Shown here: piece by piece, positions 1 to 8,300 of the stretch
How the letters are laid out: every line of letters begins with the position of its first letter
Numbering within the stretch: the stretch's first letter is position 1
Source of the DNA: Acinetobacter sp.
GTDB lineage: Bacteria; Pseudomonadota; Gammaproteobacteria; Pseudomonadales; Moraxellaceae
Assembly (NCBI GenBank): GCA_030152675.1
Contig: JASLIY010000254.1
Span: 1-10,956 of the forward strand
Direction: 5' to 3'
Length of the DNA stretch: 10,956 bases
Translations under genes and position numbers: made by a program
The notes under the pieces: generated by a model
Told to the model about the DNA's origin: nothing
Databases searched by the model: none
Seen by the model: the letters and a program-made list of their open reading frames with translations, nothing else

Positions 1-77
1 CCGCCACTGCGTTGGATAAAGCCGAAGCCTTTAGTATCGTTGAACCATTTAACTACGCCTTGTTCGCGAGCTGTCAT
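1..77 (-). CDS. Cold-shock protein, CspA family (partial, N-terminal 25 residues)
   Basis: Reading leftward from the ATG at 77-75, the frame gives MTAREQGVVKWFNDTKGFGF followed by IQRSG, and runs off the window edge. The VKWFN segment and the KGFGFI stretch (RNP1 nucleic-acid-binding motif, about residues 16-21) are diagnostic of the small beta-barrel CspA family. These proteins bind single-stranded RNA or DNA and act as RNA chaperones in the cytoplasm. The start is well supported: AGAGGA (complement of 85-90) lies 7 nt upstream. Family members are about 70 residues, so roughly two thirds of the gene lies outside the window. Which csp paralogue this is, and whether it is cold-induced, cannot be told from the fragment. 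Confidence 0.93.
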   Translation of the reverse strand, partial: MTAREQGVVKWFNDTKGFGFIQRSG

Positions 78-446
78 AAGTTAATCCTCTGTAATTAAGA
101 TAGAAGGACCACCCGGTGTTGCAAACAGCAGAGCAAACAAGAATTTAAAATATTTTGTAATTTCAAAGCTTGTAATCATTCTGTAAAACTATTAACAAAA
201 TCCCGGTTACATCCATAAGTAAGATGGGAGTTAAAATAATTAGTATTATCGTAAAACCCAAGTACTGCCTGAGCTTATCATGGCTTAGCCCCAAATAATA
301 GATTTTTTTAATTAAATTTAGAGAAAACAATTTCAATTTATTAAAAACATGAAACACACAAACAGAATAAAGTTTAAAATTAACAACTTACACAACATTA
401 TCACTTACTTCATGATTATACTTTTACAGTTCAGCTATACTATTGC
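78..446. other. AT-rich intergenic region between the divergent csp and tusA-like genes
   Basis: This gap of about 370 bases separates the leftward cold-shock gene from the rightward TusA-like gene. It holds the csp ribosome-binding site and a possible csp promoter. On the right side are two TATACT hexamers (417-422 and 436-441) that could serve as -10 elements for the tusA-like gene, though neither has a convincing -35. A 64-codon leftward reading frame (357-163) starts with GTG, has no Shine-Dalgarno sequence and encodes a hydrophobic tail typical of translated AT-rich DNA. I do not call it a gene. No terminator, repeat or RNA gene was recognised. Confidence 0.6.
147..175 (-). promoter_or_regulatory. 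Candidate sigma-70 promoter of the cold-shock gene
   Basis: On the minus strand TTACAA (175-170) and TATTTT (152-147) are separated by exactly 17 nt, each matching 4 of 6 consensus bases. Transcription would begin near 140 and give an untranslated leader of about 60 nt before the cold-shock ATG. The surrounding DNA is very AT-rich, so chance matches are likely. This is inference from spacing and position only. Confidence 0.3.
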
Positions 447-476
447 ATGTTTAAAACGAGCCTTCTCAAGTCAAAT

Positions 477-701
477 ATGAGCCAAACCATCGTCATAGAC
501 GCATTGGGTCAACCTTGTCCAATGCCATTACTCATGTTAAAACGTGAACTTAAAAAAGCAGCCCCAAAACGAAGCCTCCTTCTCAAATCTTCAGACCCAC
601 ATAGTGAAATCGATATATTGCGCTATTGCCAACTGAATCAAATCCCTTGTAAATTCAACAAAATTTCACAGTTTGAATATCATTACCTCATTGAATCTTA
701 A
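477..701 (+). CDS. TusA-family sulfurtransferase / sulfur carrier protein
   Basis: A 74-residue cytoplasmic protein beginning MSQTIVIDALGQPCPMPLL. The Cys-Pro-x-Pro motif near the N-terminus (Cys14, Pro15, Pro17) is the hallmark of the TusA/SirA/YedF family, in which this cysteine carries a persulfide and passes sulfur to partner proteins. The length matches the family (about 75-80 residues). An in-frame ATG at 447 would add ten residues, but 477 fits the family N-terminus better, and a TATACT -10-like element at 436-441 would place the transcription start at about 448, which excludes 447. Neither start has a good Shine-Dalgarno. Whether this is the tRNA-thiolation protein TusA or a paralogue is unresolved: no tusBCD or tusE is nearby, so I give no symbol. 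It precedes rpoH by 141 bp without an evident terminator. Confidence 0.85.
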   Translation: MSQTIVIDALGQPCPMPLLMLKRELKKAAPKRSLLLKSSDPHSEIDILRYCQLNQIPCKFNKISQFEYHYLIES

Positions 702-831
702 TTATTTTCATTTAAACTCAATGTGTTCAAATATGTATATTGTTTTACATTTCTCTACCCAAACTCCCTTACCAATCGCAATTAATCAAACTAAGATGAA
801 CGCACTGGTTACAATACAAAGCAATTCCCAT

Positions 832-837
832 AAGGAG
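832..837 (+). promoter_or_regulatory. Strong ribosome-binding site of rpoH
   Basis: AAGGAG lies 5 nt before the ATG at 843 and is a near-perfect anti-16S match, which fixes the rpoH start. The upstream gap (702-842) contains weak promoter-like elements, such as TATATT at 736-741 with TTAAAC 18 nt upstream, but none is strong. Confidence 0.85.
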
Positions 838-842
838 AACTC

Positions 843-1709
843 ATGCGCGACAGCAGCAATCAGTTGATGCCCCTGTCATTATCTGCGCCTGGCGTAAATC
901 TTGGTGCTTATATCAGCAATGTGAATCAAATTCCGATTCTAACGGCCGAGCAAGAGAAAGAACTGGCTGACCGTTATTATTATGATCAAGATTTGGATGC
1001 TGCAAAAATGCTGGTGATGTCTCACTTGCGTTTTGTGGTACATATTGCGCGTAGTTATGCGGGTTATGGATTACCCCAAGGGGATCTTATCCAAGAAGGT
1101 AATCTTGGTCTCATGAAAGCCGTGAAACGCTTCGATCCCACTATGGGGGTTCGACTCGTGTCCTTTGCCGTGCACTGGATCAAAGCTGAAATACATGAAT
1201 ATGTGATTCGCAATTGGCGTATCGTCAAAATCGCAACCACCAAAGCGCAACGTAAATTATTCTTCAATTTGCGTAGTTTAAAAAAATCGAGCAAAAAACT
1301 CACCCTCGCCGAAGCACAGGCCATTGCCGAAGATTTAAATGTTACGGCTGAGCAAGTGATTGAAATGGAAGGCCGGTTGACTGCGTATGATGCTGCTTTT
1401 GAAGCACAAGGTGATGATGATGACAATTCAGCACCCGTTGCTCCCGCACTCTACCTCGAAGACAATCGTTACGATCCAGCTCGCTTGGTTGAAAACGAAG
1501 ACTATGAGCAACAAAGCAATCTTGCTTTGCATGATGCCATGGATCAACTCGATGACCGCTCGCGTAACATTTTACAGCGTCGTTGGTTAGATGATGACAA
1601 ATCCACCTTGCATGAGTTGGCATCTGAATATAACGTTTCCGCGGAACGTATTCGCCAACTCGAAAAAAATGCCATGGAAAAGATTAAAGTCGCGATGTCT
1701 TCAAACTAA
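843..1709 (+). CDS. rpoH: RNA polymerase heat-shock sigma factor RpoH (sigma-32)
   Basis: This 288-residue group 3-like sigma-70 family member directs RNA polymerase to heat-shock promoters (chaperones, proteases). Regions are visible in order: region 1.2 near residues 17-50, region 2 core binding and -10 recognition around 52-130 ([17 protein letters not shown] at 81-97, then [14 protein letters not shown] at 107-120), and region 4.2 with the helix-turn-helix around 256-281 ([20 protein letters not shown]). The RpoH box QRKLFFNLR at 136-144 is specific to RpoH and separates it from RpoD or RpoS. The acidic [11 protein letters not shown] stretch near 191 has a counterpart in E. coli RpoH. Length is close to the E. 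coli protein (284). The start is set by AAGGAG 5 nt upstream, and a hairpin terminator follows the stop. E. coli controls RpoH by an mRNA thermosensor and by DnaK/FtsH; I did not attempt to fold the mRNA here. Confidence 0.98.
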   Translation: MRDSSNQLMPLSLSAPGVNLGAYISNVNQIPILTAEQEKELADRYYYDQDLDAAKMLVMSHLRFVVHIARSYAGYGLPQGDLIQEGNLGLMKAVKRFDPTMGVRLVSFAVHWIKAEIHEYVIRNWRIVKIATTKAQRKLFFNLRSLKKSSKKLTLAEAQAIAEDLNVTAEQVIEMEGRLTAYDAAFEAQGDDDDNSAPVAPALYLEDNRYDPARLVENEDYEQQSNLALHDAMDQLDDRSRNILQRRWLDDDKSTLHELASEYNVSAERIRQLEKNAMEKIKVAMSSN

Positions 1710-1724
1710 GCGCTTAAATCCACT

Positions 1725-1750
1725 AAAGGACATTTCGATGTCCTTTTTTT
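1725..1750 (+). terminator. Rho-independent terminator of rpoH
   Basis: A perfect 9-bp stem AAAGGACAT / ATGTCCTTT (1725-1733 with 1738-1746) closes a TTCG tetraloop, and the stem end runs into seven T residues (1744-1750). It sits 16 nt after the rpoH stop codon. Confidence 0.93.
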
Positions 1751-1844
1751 ATGAGCACCACGTAGGCTGAGGCGCTTTTATCTTTATAAGCGACAACAAT
1801 TTATGTTAATGTTAGACAAAATTTGATTGAGATAAATACAGCTT

Positions 1845-2210
1845 ATGTGGATCGCCATTTCAGCACTCAATTTAACTTTGGCTGTCATTTTAGGTGCCTT
1901 TGGCGCGCATGGATTAAAGTCCTTTGCAAGTGCCGAACAACTGGCTTGGTGGGCGACAGCAACTGATTATTTTTTCTATCACGCGCTCGGTCTACTGGCA
2001 CTCGGCATACTGGCCAAAGTCATCCCGCAACTCCCCATCAAACTGAGTTTTATCTGCCTGCAAATTGGCATCATTTTTTTCTGTGGTTCTCTATACCTTA
2101 TGGGTCTCGGCTTGCCTAAAGTTTTTGGCATCATCACTCCGATCGGTGGTGCAATGATGATTTTAGGTTGGTTGGTTTTGGCATGGAATGCGTTGAAGTA
2201 CGCTCGTTAA
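1845..2210 (+). CDS. DUF423 family small integral membrane protein (YgdD/YwdK-like)
   Basis: A 121-residue, very hydrophobic protein with four predicted membrane segments at about residues 2-23, 38-60, 67-89 and 95-116. The family signatures are present: GAFGAHGLK at 17-25, YHALGLL at 45-51, GSLYLMGLG at 81-89 and TPIGG at 98-102. These place it in DUF423, conserved inner-membrane proteins of unknown biochemical function; the length is normal. The ATG at 1845 has only a weak, distant purine stretch (GAGA, about 12 nt away). The gene lies after the rpoH terminator and about 60 bp before thiS with no hairpin between, so it may be co-transcribed with thiSG. That would be positional inference only. 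Confidence 0.9.
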   Translation: MWIAISALNLTLAVILGAFGAHGLKSFASAEQLAWWATATDYFFYHALGLLALGILAKVIPQLPIKLSFICLQIGIIFFCGSLYLMGLGLPKVFGIITPIGGAMMILGWLVLAWNALKYAR

Positions 2211-2270
2211 TCTCGACGCCCTCTCCCCCTAAACTTTCAGCCAGATCCCCAATTTGAATATGGGTTTGTG

Positions 2271-2468
2271 ATGCAAATTTATTTAAATGGTCAACTTCAG
2301 GACACACACTGTCAAAATTTACTCGAACTGATCCAAATGCTTTCCCTTGAGGGAAAACGTTTTGCCGTTGAATGCAACGAAAAGATTGTTTCGAAAAGTC
2401 AGTTACAACACACCCCGATTTCCAATCAAGATCGTATTGAAATAATACAAGCCGTAGGTGGCGGCTAA
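2271..2468 (+). CDS. thiS: Sulfur carrier protein ThiS
   Basis: A 65-residue ubiquitin-like (beta-grasp) protein that begins [10 protein letters not shown] and ends in VGGG. The C-terminal Gly-Gly is adenylylated by ThiF and converted to a thiocarboxylate that supplies the sulfur of the thiamine thiazole ring to ThiG. The size and the Gly-Gly end match the family. A GTG at 2268 directly precedes the chosen ATG, and either could be used. The Shine-Dalgarno is poor (TGGG within the preceding dozen bases). The stop codon lies 13 nt before the chosen thiG start, and the two genes form an obvious functional pair. No thiF, thiO or thiH lies in the window, and the 60-bp gap upstream is too short for a TPP riboswitch. 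Confidence 0.93.
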   Translation: MQIYLNGQLQDTHCQNLLELIQMLSLEGKRFAVECNEKIVSKSQLQHTPISNQDRIEIIQAVGGG

Positions 2469-2481
2469 TATGGAGCTTTGC

Positions 2482-3267
2482 ATGGAAGACACCCCTCTCG
2501 TCATTGGTACACGTCGCTTTAACTCAAGACTTTTGGTCGGAACAGGTAAATATAAAGACCTGAATGAAACCGATCTGGCCATTCAAGCCAGTGCAGCAGA
2601 GATCGTGACCGTGGCGATTCGCCGCGTCAATATCGGTCAGCATCCTGACCAACCCAACTTACTGTCGGTGATTCCACCTGAGAAGTACACTATCCTGCCG
2701 AACACCGCTGGCTGCTTTGATGCAGATAGCGCAGTGCGGACATGTATGCTGGCACGTGAGTTGTTAGATGGGCACAACTTGGTCAAGCTTGAAGTCTTGG
2801 GTGATGAGAAAACCCTGTACCCGAATGTGACCGAAACCCTCAAAGCGGCACGCACCTTGATCGACGATGGTTTTGAAGTCATGGTCTACACCTCTGACGA
2901 CCCAATCATTGCCTTAGAGCTGGAAAAGATGGGCTGTGTTGCGGTCATGCCACTCGGTAGTTTGATTGGATCAGGCTTGGGGATTTTAAATCCACATACG
3001 CTGTCGATTATCAAAGAAAATGCCAATGTACCAATTTTGGTCGATGCCGGCGTTGGAACCGCCAGTGATGCTGCGATTGCGATGGAACTCGGCTGTGATG
3101 GCGTGTTGATGAACACCGCGATTGCTGCGGCTCAGCATCCAATCTTGATGGCCTCTGCCATGAAAAAAGCCGTTGAAGCTGGACGCGAAGCCTATCTTGC
3201 AGGTCGTATGCCTGCAAAACGTATGGCCAATGCCAGTTCACCAGAAACCGGTTATTTCTTTAAATAA
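2482..3267 (+). CDS. thiG: Thiazole synthase ThiG
   Basis: This 261-residue TIM-barrel enzyme condenses 1-deoxy-D-xylulose 5-phosphate, dehydroglycine (iminoglycine) and the sulfur of ThiS thiocarboxylate to form the thiazole phosphate of thiamine. Visible landmarks: LLVGTGKY (residues 17-24), the LVKLEVLGD segment with Lys102 at the position of the Schiff-base lysine, [13 protein letters not shown] in the middle, and [20 protein letters not shown] toward the phosphate-binding end. I chose the ATG at 2482 because GGAG (2472-2475) lies 6 nt before it and the protein then begins [13 protein letters not shown], the usual family N-terminus. Alternatives are the ATG at 2470 and a GTG at 2458 that overlaps thiS. 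It is followed by a strong hairpin terminator. Confidence 0.97.
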   Translation: MEDTPLVIGTRRFNSRLLVGTGKYKDLNETDLAIQASAAEIVTVAIRRVNIGQHPDQPNLLSVIPPEKYTILPNTAGCFDADSAVRTCMLARELLDGHNLVKLEVLGDEKTLYPNVTETLKAARTLIDDGFEVMVYTSDDPIIALELEKMGCVAVMPLGSLIGSGLGILNPHTLSIIKENANVPILVDAGVGTASDAAIAMELGCDGVLMNTAIAAAQHPILMASAMKKAVEAGREAYLAGRMPAKRMANASSPETGYFFK

Positions 3268-3309
3268 GTCGCTTTAAGATAGCGAATACTACGTACACGA
3301 TTTAAAAAT

Positions 3310-3346
3310 ATCCCCCAAATTGCACTCAGCAGTTTGGGGGATTTTA
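3310..3346. terminator. Bidirectional terminator between thiG and the convergent gst gene
   Basis: A perfect 10-bp stem ATCCCCCAAA / TTTGGGGGAT (3310-3319 with 3333-3342) has five G:C pairs in a row, and an inner TGC/GCA can extend it. TTTTA follows on the plus strand. On the minus strand the stem is followed by ATTTTTAAA. It can therefore serve both thiG, which ends at 3267, and the leftward glutathione transferase gene, which ends at 3390. Confidence 0.88.
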
Positions 3347-3389
3347 ATCGCGGCAGCACTATGCTCAGCGCTGCTCAAAACACTGAGCG

Positions 3390-4001
3390 CTAGTCGATTA
3401 AACCCTCATCGCGCATTGCAATTTGCACCGACTGACGTGCTGCAACTTTTGCTCTGAGCGCCAAAATACACTCAAAACTCGAAAGATCATGCTTAATCAA
3501 TTTCGACCAATTGGTGATCACAAATAAATAAGCATCTGCAGGCCCAAAATTATCATTCACCAAATAATCAAAATCCGAACCAGAGAGATAATTTTCAATA
3601 TAGTTTAAGACTTTGTCGATCTCGGCATAGCCACGCTGCTTTTGTTCATCGCTTAATGCGCCAGCGAAAAATACCGAATATGCATCATGCAATTCAGAGT
3701 TCAAATAACCGAGCCATTCCAAGACTTTGGCACGCCCTAAACCCGATGGCGGAATCAGATCTTGCTTTGGATCATGCTGAGCCAAAAAAGGTAAAATCGC
3801 GACATTTTCCGTTAAAATCAAACCCGGATTAATTTCAAGTGCTGGGACATAACCCTTTGCATTGATGCTGTAATAATCTTTGCCTTTTTCAGTTGTATGC
3901 GTCTTTAAATCAACACGCTCTAGATCAAAATCAACATTAATTTCATTTAAAATAATATGAGCTGCCAGTGAGCATGCACCTGGCGAATAATATAACTTCA
4001 T
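3390..4001 (-). CDS. Glutathione S-transferase, beta class (GstA-like)
   Basis: A 203-residue cytosolic protein that closely parallels E. coli GstA in length and motifs. The N-terminal thioredoxin-like domain (about 1-80) begins MKLYYSPGACSLAAH, with the beta-class active-site Cys10 and adjacent Ser11, and contains YVPALEI with the conserved cis-proline and TENVAI, where glutathione binds. The helical C-terminal domain has EWLGYLNSELH with His105 at the position of the conserved histidine, and GPADAYLF (153-160), the N-capping-box region. Such enzymes conjugate or exchange glutathione on electrophiles and oxidised thiols; the physiological substrate is unknown. The start is fixed by AAGGAA (complement of 4007-4012), 5 nt upstream. 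The gene seems to stand alone, converging on thiG. Confidence 0.94.
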   Translation of the reverse strand: MKLYYSPGACSLAAHIILNEINVDFDLERVDLKTHTTEKGKDYYSINAKGYVPALEINPGLILTENVAILPFLAQHDPKQDLIPPSGLGRAKVLEWLGYLNSELHDAYSVFFAGALSDEQKQRGYAEIDKVLNYIENYLSGSDFDYLVNDNFGPADAYLFVITNWSKLIKHDLSSFECILALRAKVAARQSVQIAMRDEGLID

Positions 4002-4113
4002 GTTCGTTCCTTGTTATTGGTCTTCTAATGTTTTAATTTGCTTTACAGCAACATGCAAGCGACATACTCTGAAATTTGAAAATAAACCTTAAATTTGAAC
4101 ATTATTAAAACAA

Positions 4114-4141
4114 ACAGCCCGATGCGTTCACATCGGGCTGT
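4114..4141 (-). terminator. Rho-independent terminator of the KAS III-like gene
   Basis: A perfect 11-bp stem ACAGCCCGATG / CATCGGGCTGT (4114-4124 with 4131-4141) closes a 6-nt loop. Read leftward, TTGTTTTAAT follows the stem, the expected T-rich tail. It lies 73 nt after the stop of the leftward KAS III-like gene and would end the hrpA/KAS III transcript. Confidence 0.87.
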
Positions 4142-4213
4142 CTCTTTCAACCCCTCACTGCCAGTAAAAACATCAATGGCAGCTCAAGTTGAGTGACCTA
4201 AATTCGGTCTACA

Positions 4214-5332
4214 TTAAGCAACAACGTGTTTTTGTACCAAGATCGATCCAACAGAATAGCCTGCCCCAAATGAGCACAGTACACCGTATTCACCATCATT
4301 CACTTGGTCTGCTGAACGATGTAGCGCGATGATGACACCAGCAGAAGAGGTATTGGCAAACTCATCTAAGATAATCGGCACAAGGTTGGGATCAGCCTCA
4401 GCTGCAGCCTTACCCACCACCAGCTTCAAGATCAACTCATTCATGCTGGCATTGGCTTGATGCAACCAAAAACGTTTCACTTGCGTTGGCAAAATTTGAT
4501 TCTTTTCCAATTGTTTGCCAATGATCTTAGCCACCAAAGGACAAACTTCTTTAAACACTTTACGGCCATCTTGACGGAATTGCTTATCGTCTTTCACTGC
4601 GTCTTCACTGCGATTTAAGAAACCGAAATTGTTGCGAATGTTATTGGAAAACTGAGTAAACAAGTGCGTATCTAAAATCTCAAAACCCGTTTTGGTTTCA
4701 GTATTTTCAATGATGGATGCAGTCGCCACATCACCAAAGATAAAGTGACAATCACGTGAGCGATAGTCAGTATGACCTGAAGTAATCTCGACGTTGACCA
4801 ATAACACACGGCGCGCACCCGATTGAATTGCATCATAGGCTTGCTTCAATCCAAATGTCGCTGCAGAACAGGCGACATTCATATCATAAGCATAACCTTG
4901 AATCCCCAATTCAGTTTGGATCTCAATCGCAACAGCCGGATAAGGGCGTTGTAGATTTGAACATGCCAAAATCACCACATCGATATCTTCAGCTGTGACG
5001 CCTGCATTTTCCATCGCTTGCTTCGCAGCGGTCACGCCCCACTCGGCTTGAATTGAAAGCTGATCTTCATCACGTTCAGTCAAATACGGACGTAAACGAT
5101 TAGGATCTAAGATGCCTGATTTCTCAATCACATAACGGCTTTTTACACCTGAAGCTTTTTCAATGAATGCTGCGCTGGAGCCACGTAAGGCGGTCAACTC
5201 ACCTGATGCGATTTGATCTGCATGCTCGTGGTTATACTGTTCCACATAAGCATTTAAACTTTCAACCAACTCTTCATTGCTAATCGCCTGTTCAGGATGA
5301 TACAAACCTGTACCTGTAATACGAATGCCCAT
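4214..5332 (-). CDS. Beta-ketoacyl-ACP synthase III-like (FabH family) condensing enzyme
   Basis: A 372-residue thiolase-fold protein. The catalytic triad of FabH-type synthases is intact: Cys155 in NVACSAATF, His291 in WLHQAN and Asn327 in FANTSSAG. The C-terminal [12 protein letters not shown] glycine-rich strand is also typical. KAS III enzymes start or prime fatty-acid synthesis by condensing an acyl-CoA with malonyl-ACP. The protein is about 55 residues longer than E. coli FabH (317), largely because of an insertion around residues 28-60. It recalls the long FabH-like enzymes of Pseudomonas (PA3286 type, reported to use octanoyl-CoA and feed beta-oxidation products into synthesis); that match is from memory. 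The start has AAGGAG (complement of 5339-5344) 6 nt upstream. It follows hrpA by 34 bp on the same strand. No acpP, fabD or fabG lies nearby, so it is probably not the primary fabH of a fatty-acid cluster. Confidence 0.9.
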   Translation of the reverse strand: MGIRITGTGLYHPEQAISNEELVESLNAYVEQYNHEHADQIASGELTALRGSSAAFIEKASGVKSRYVIEKSGILDPNRLRPYLTERDEDQLSIQAEWGVTAAKQAMENAGVTAEDIDVVILACSNLQRPYPAVAIEIQTELGIQGYAYDMNVACSAATFGLKQAYDAIQSGARRVLLVNVEITSGHTDYRSRDCHFIFGDVATASIIENTETKTGFEILDTHLFTQFSNNIRNNFGFLNRSEDAVKDDKQFRQDGRKVFKEVCPLVAKIIGKQLEKNQILPTQVKRFWLHQANASMNELILKLVVGKAAAEADPNLVPIILDEFANTSSAGVIIALHRSADQVNDGEYGVLCSFGAGYSVGSILVQKHVVA

Positions 5333-5366
5333 GCAAAACTCCTTGCGCTAAATACATAATGTAATA

Positions 5367-8300
5367 TTAACTGATTCCGAGTCCTTCCCATACCTTTTTT
5401 AATCGCGTACTCGAAACCGGCATTTTGGTTTTCATTGGTTGAGAGAACAAAGAGATCCGATATTCCTCCACCATGAAGTACAGCGGTGTTAAGCGTGGAT
5501 CATGCTTGAATTTAAACAGCTTATCCATCCAGGTATCCACATCAACGATTGCTGCGAGATCCCGATTTAAATTGTTGGGCAAGCGATCCAAACGCAACAA
5601 CAAGCCTTTTAGATAACGTGGATATTCCAACCAAATTTCTGGGGTCTTGCTGTAAACAAAATCAGACAGACTCATCAAATCCAATTGATCTTCAATATCA
5701 TCGATACTTTTTGCAAACACATCTTGATTTAACATCAGCAGTTTTTGTCTGATCTCTTGCCACTGAATATAAATTTCGGTCATGATTCTAAGCGCATCTT
5801 GACCATGACTTAAAAAGGTCTTTTTCACTTGAGTAAGCAAGTTTTGGAACTCGATAGCATCCGTAGGCAGACTCTGAATCGACATCTGCAAGGTGGCATA
5901 GACCAACATCTGCTCAAGTTGTGCCTTGTCCCCTAAAGGTGCATAAGCCAAGGCCAAAGGTTTTGAGATTTGTTTTTTCAGCTGACGGATCAGATCTCCC
6001 ATTTGCAAATGCAGCAGTCGCAACACCCCAAGACGATGATGTGCTGTGGCTTCTGTGGCATCATTAAAGCTCTGGATCACCACACCACTGGTATCATTTG
6101 CATCCAACTGACGGAATGCTTTCGCTGCAACCAAAGCTTGGTACTGCTTGATCACCACACCCGTTACTTTTTGCGACTGCTCAAATACAAATTGATCCGG
6201 GAACGTTTTAAATTCACCACTCAACTGTTTGACCGGTCGGTGCGTTTCAGATCGGCAACGGGCTTTGAGCTCACTCAGGTCACGTCCTTGCTCAATCACA
6301 CGACCTTTGGCATCAACAACTTTAATCAAAGGAATCAGATAAGGCTCAATCCGTTCAAGTGAAAAATCTTGCGCGCTGATTTGCTCTGCTCTTAACTCAA
6401 AGGCCAAATAATCAAATAAATGCCCCTTGAGTTTGGCCGCTGTGATATTTTGCATCAGCTTGCGTGTGGTATCCGGAATCGGAACCAAATTGCGACGCTT
6501 ATCTTTGCTCAATGACTTCAATAAAGCTTCGATCAAATCCTGACGCCAGCCAGGGATGCCCCAAGACCAAATCGCCTCATCCACTTGTGCCAAAGCCTGA
6601 AGTGGAATCTTGACCGTCGCGCCATCCTCATCATGACTTGGATCAAAACGATAACTCGCCGCCAAGCGCAATGCACCATTATGTAAATAATCTGGGAACT
6701 CACCTGTGGTCGGTCGATCATTCATCCATAACGCATCATCATCCACATAGAGATAACGCGGTTGCTCAACCTCAATCGTGGCACGCCAATCCTCAAAGCT
6801 GCGTCGACTGGCAATATCAGTCGGGACTTTGGCCGCATAGAACTGATAAATCGTTTCCTCATCCACCACCAAGTCTCGGCGACGAAGCTTGTCTTCAACA
6901 CGCTCAACTTCATCAAGCTTTAACAAGTTATGCTTTAAAAATGGCGGTGTTAAACCCAGATTCCCCGTGGTCAGCGCATCTCTTAAAAAGATTTCATGCG
7001 CTGCGGGCTGATCCACTTTTTCGTAGTTCATCAACCGTTTTGGCTCAATGATCAAACCAAACAATGAAATCTGATCATAGGCATTCACCACCCCATTGCG
7101 CTTCGACCAATGCGGCTCAAAATAATGATGTTTCAACAAATCAGGGGCCGCGAGCAAGATCCATTCCGGTTCAATCTTGGCCAGCGTTCGCAAATAGACT
7201 TGAGAAGTTTCCACCATCTCAAACGCCATCACCCAAGCACTCTGCGCCTTATGCAAAGTCGAAGCTGGGAAAATCCGTGCTTTTTGTTGTCGTACAGCCA
7301 TATAGACATTCTTTTCATCAGTCTTATTGGCAATGAACGACAGCAAACCGGTGAGCAATGCTCGATGCAAATTTTCATAATTGGCGGGACGATCATTAAA
7401 CGACAACTTTAAGCTGCGTGCCAAATCCACAAATTGCTCATGGGTCTTCTGCCACTCACGTAAGCGCAACCAACTCAAGAAATGATTACGGGCAAACTGA
7501 CGTCGTTTATTTTCAGTCTGTACTTCACTGTTGTGATGAAGGGTTTGCCACAAACTGGTATAAAACAAAAAGTCTGAATCAGCTTGCTTAAACAACGCAT
7601 GTTTTTGATCTGCCTGTGCTTGCTTATCTGCAGGACGTTCACGTGGATCTTGTACGGCCAAGGCCGCAACAATAATCAGAATTTCCTTTAGCACACCAAA
7701 GTGCGAGCCTGCCATAATCATCCGCGACAGTCGTGGATCAATCGGCATACGCGCCATGAGTTTACCAATCGCGGTCAACTCATGTTTCTTTTCCGCATAA
7801 GCGCCTAACTCGATCAGCAACTTACGACCATCATTCACCAAGCGATGATCAGGTGGCTCAATAAAATCAAAACCTTCTACTTCGCCCAAGCCCAAACTCT
7901 GCATCTGTAAAATCACAGAGGCCAAGTTGGTACGTTTAATTTCAGGTTCAGTAAACTCAGGGCGACTCATAAAGTCTTCTTCGCTATATAAGCGAATACA
8001 GACCCCAGGGGCGATACGACCACAACGTCCTTTACGCTGATTGGCCGCGGCCTGAGAAACCGCCTCAATCGGCAAACGTTGTACACGTGAACGGTAGTTA
8101 TAACGTGAAAGACGTGCAAAACCACTGTCGATCACATAACGGATATTGGGTACGGTCAATGCCGTTTCCGCTACGTTGGTGGCAATAATAATGCGCCGAC
8201 CACCACCAGAAGGATTAAAAATCTTTTGCTGTTCTGCCAAAGCCAAACGAGCATAAAGTGGCAAAATTTGTGTATGTCTTGGACCAAATTTTTGCAGCGT

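Noticed and set aside
1411..1450. Acidic [11 protein letters not shown] stretch in RpoH as an unusual insertion
   Set aside because: E. coli RpoH carries a comparable acidic segment followed by APVLYL at the same place, so it is a normal family feature.
1387..1590. 67-codon rightward frame inside rpoH, and similar leftward frames at 1064-1426 and 1342-1623
   Set aside because: They lie wholly inside the unmistakable rpoH gene, have no homology I recognise and no ribosome-binding sites. They are shadow frames.
3363..3388. GCTCAG / CTGAGC inverted repeat overlapping the end of the glutathione transferase gene
   Set aside because: The 6-bp arms with a 14-nt loop have no T-run after them. The much stronger hairpin at 3310-3342 explains termination.
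4158..4182. CTGCCA / TGGCAG inverted repeat after the KAS III-like gene
   Set aside because: The short arms with a 13-nt loop and no following T-tract make a weak hairpin beside a clear terminator.
5353..5363. TACAT-A-ATGTA palindrome between hrpA and the KAS III-like gene as a regulator site
   Set aside because: It is an 11-base AT-rich palindrome with short arms, easily formed by chance, and has no known operator match. The spacing fits a simple intra-operon gap.
5970..7412. Several plus-strand frames of 90-137 codons antisense to hrpA
   Set aside because: They are opposite a fully conserved helicase coding sequence, and their translations are rich in His, Gln and Ser, as expected for antisense shadows.
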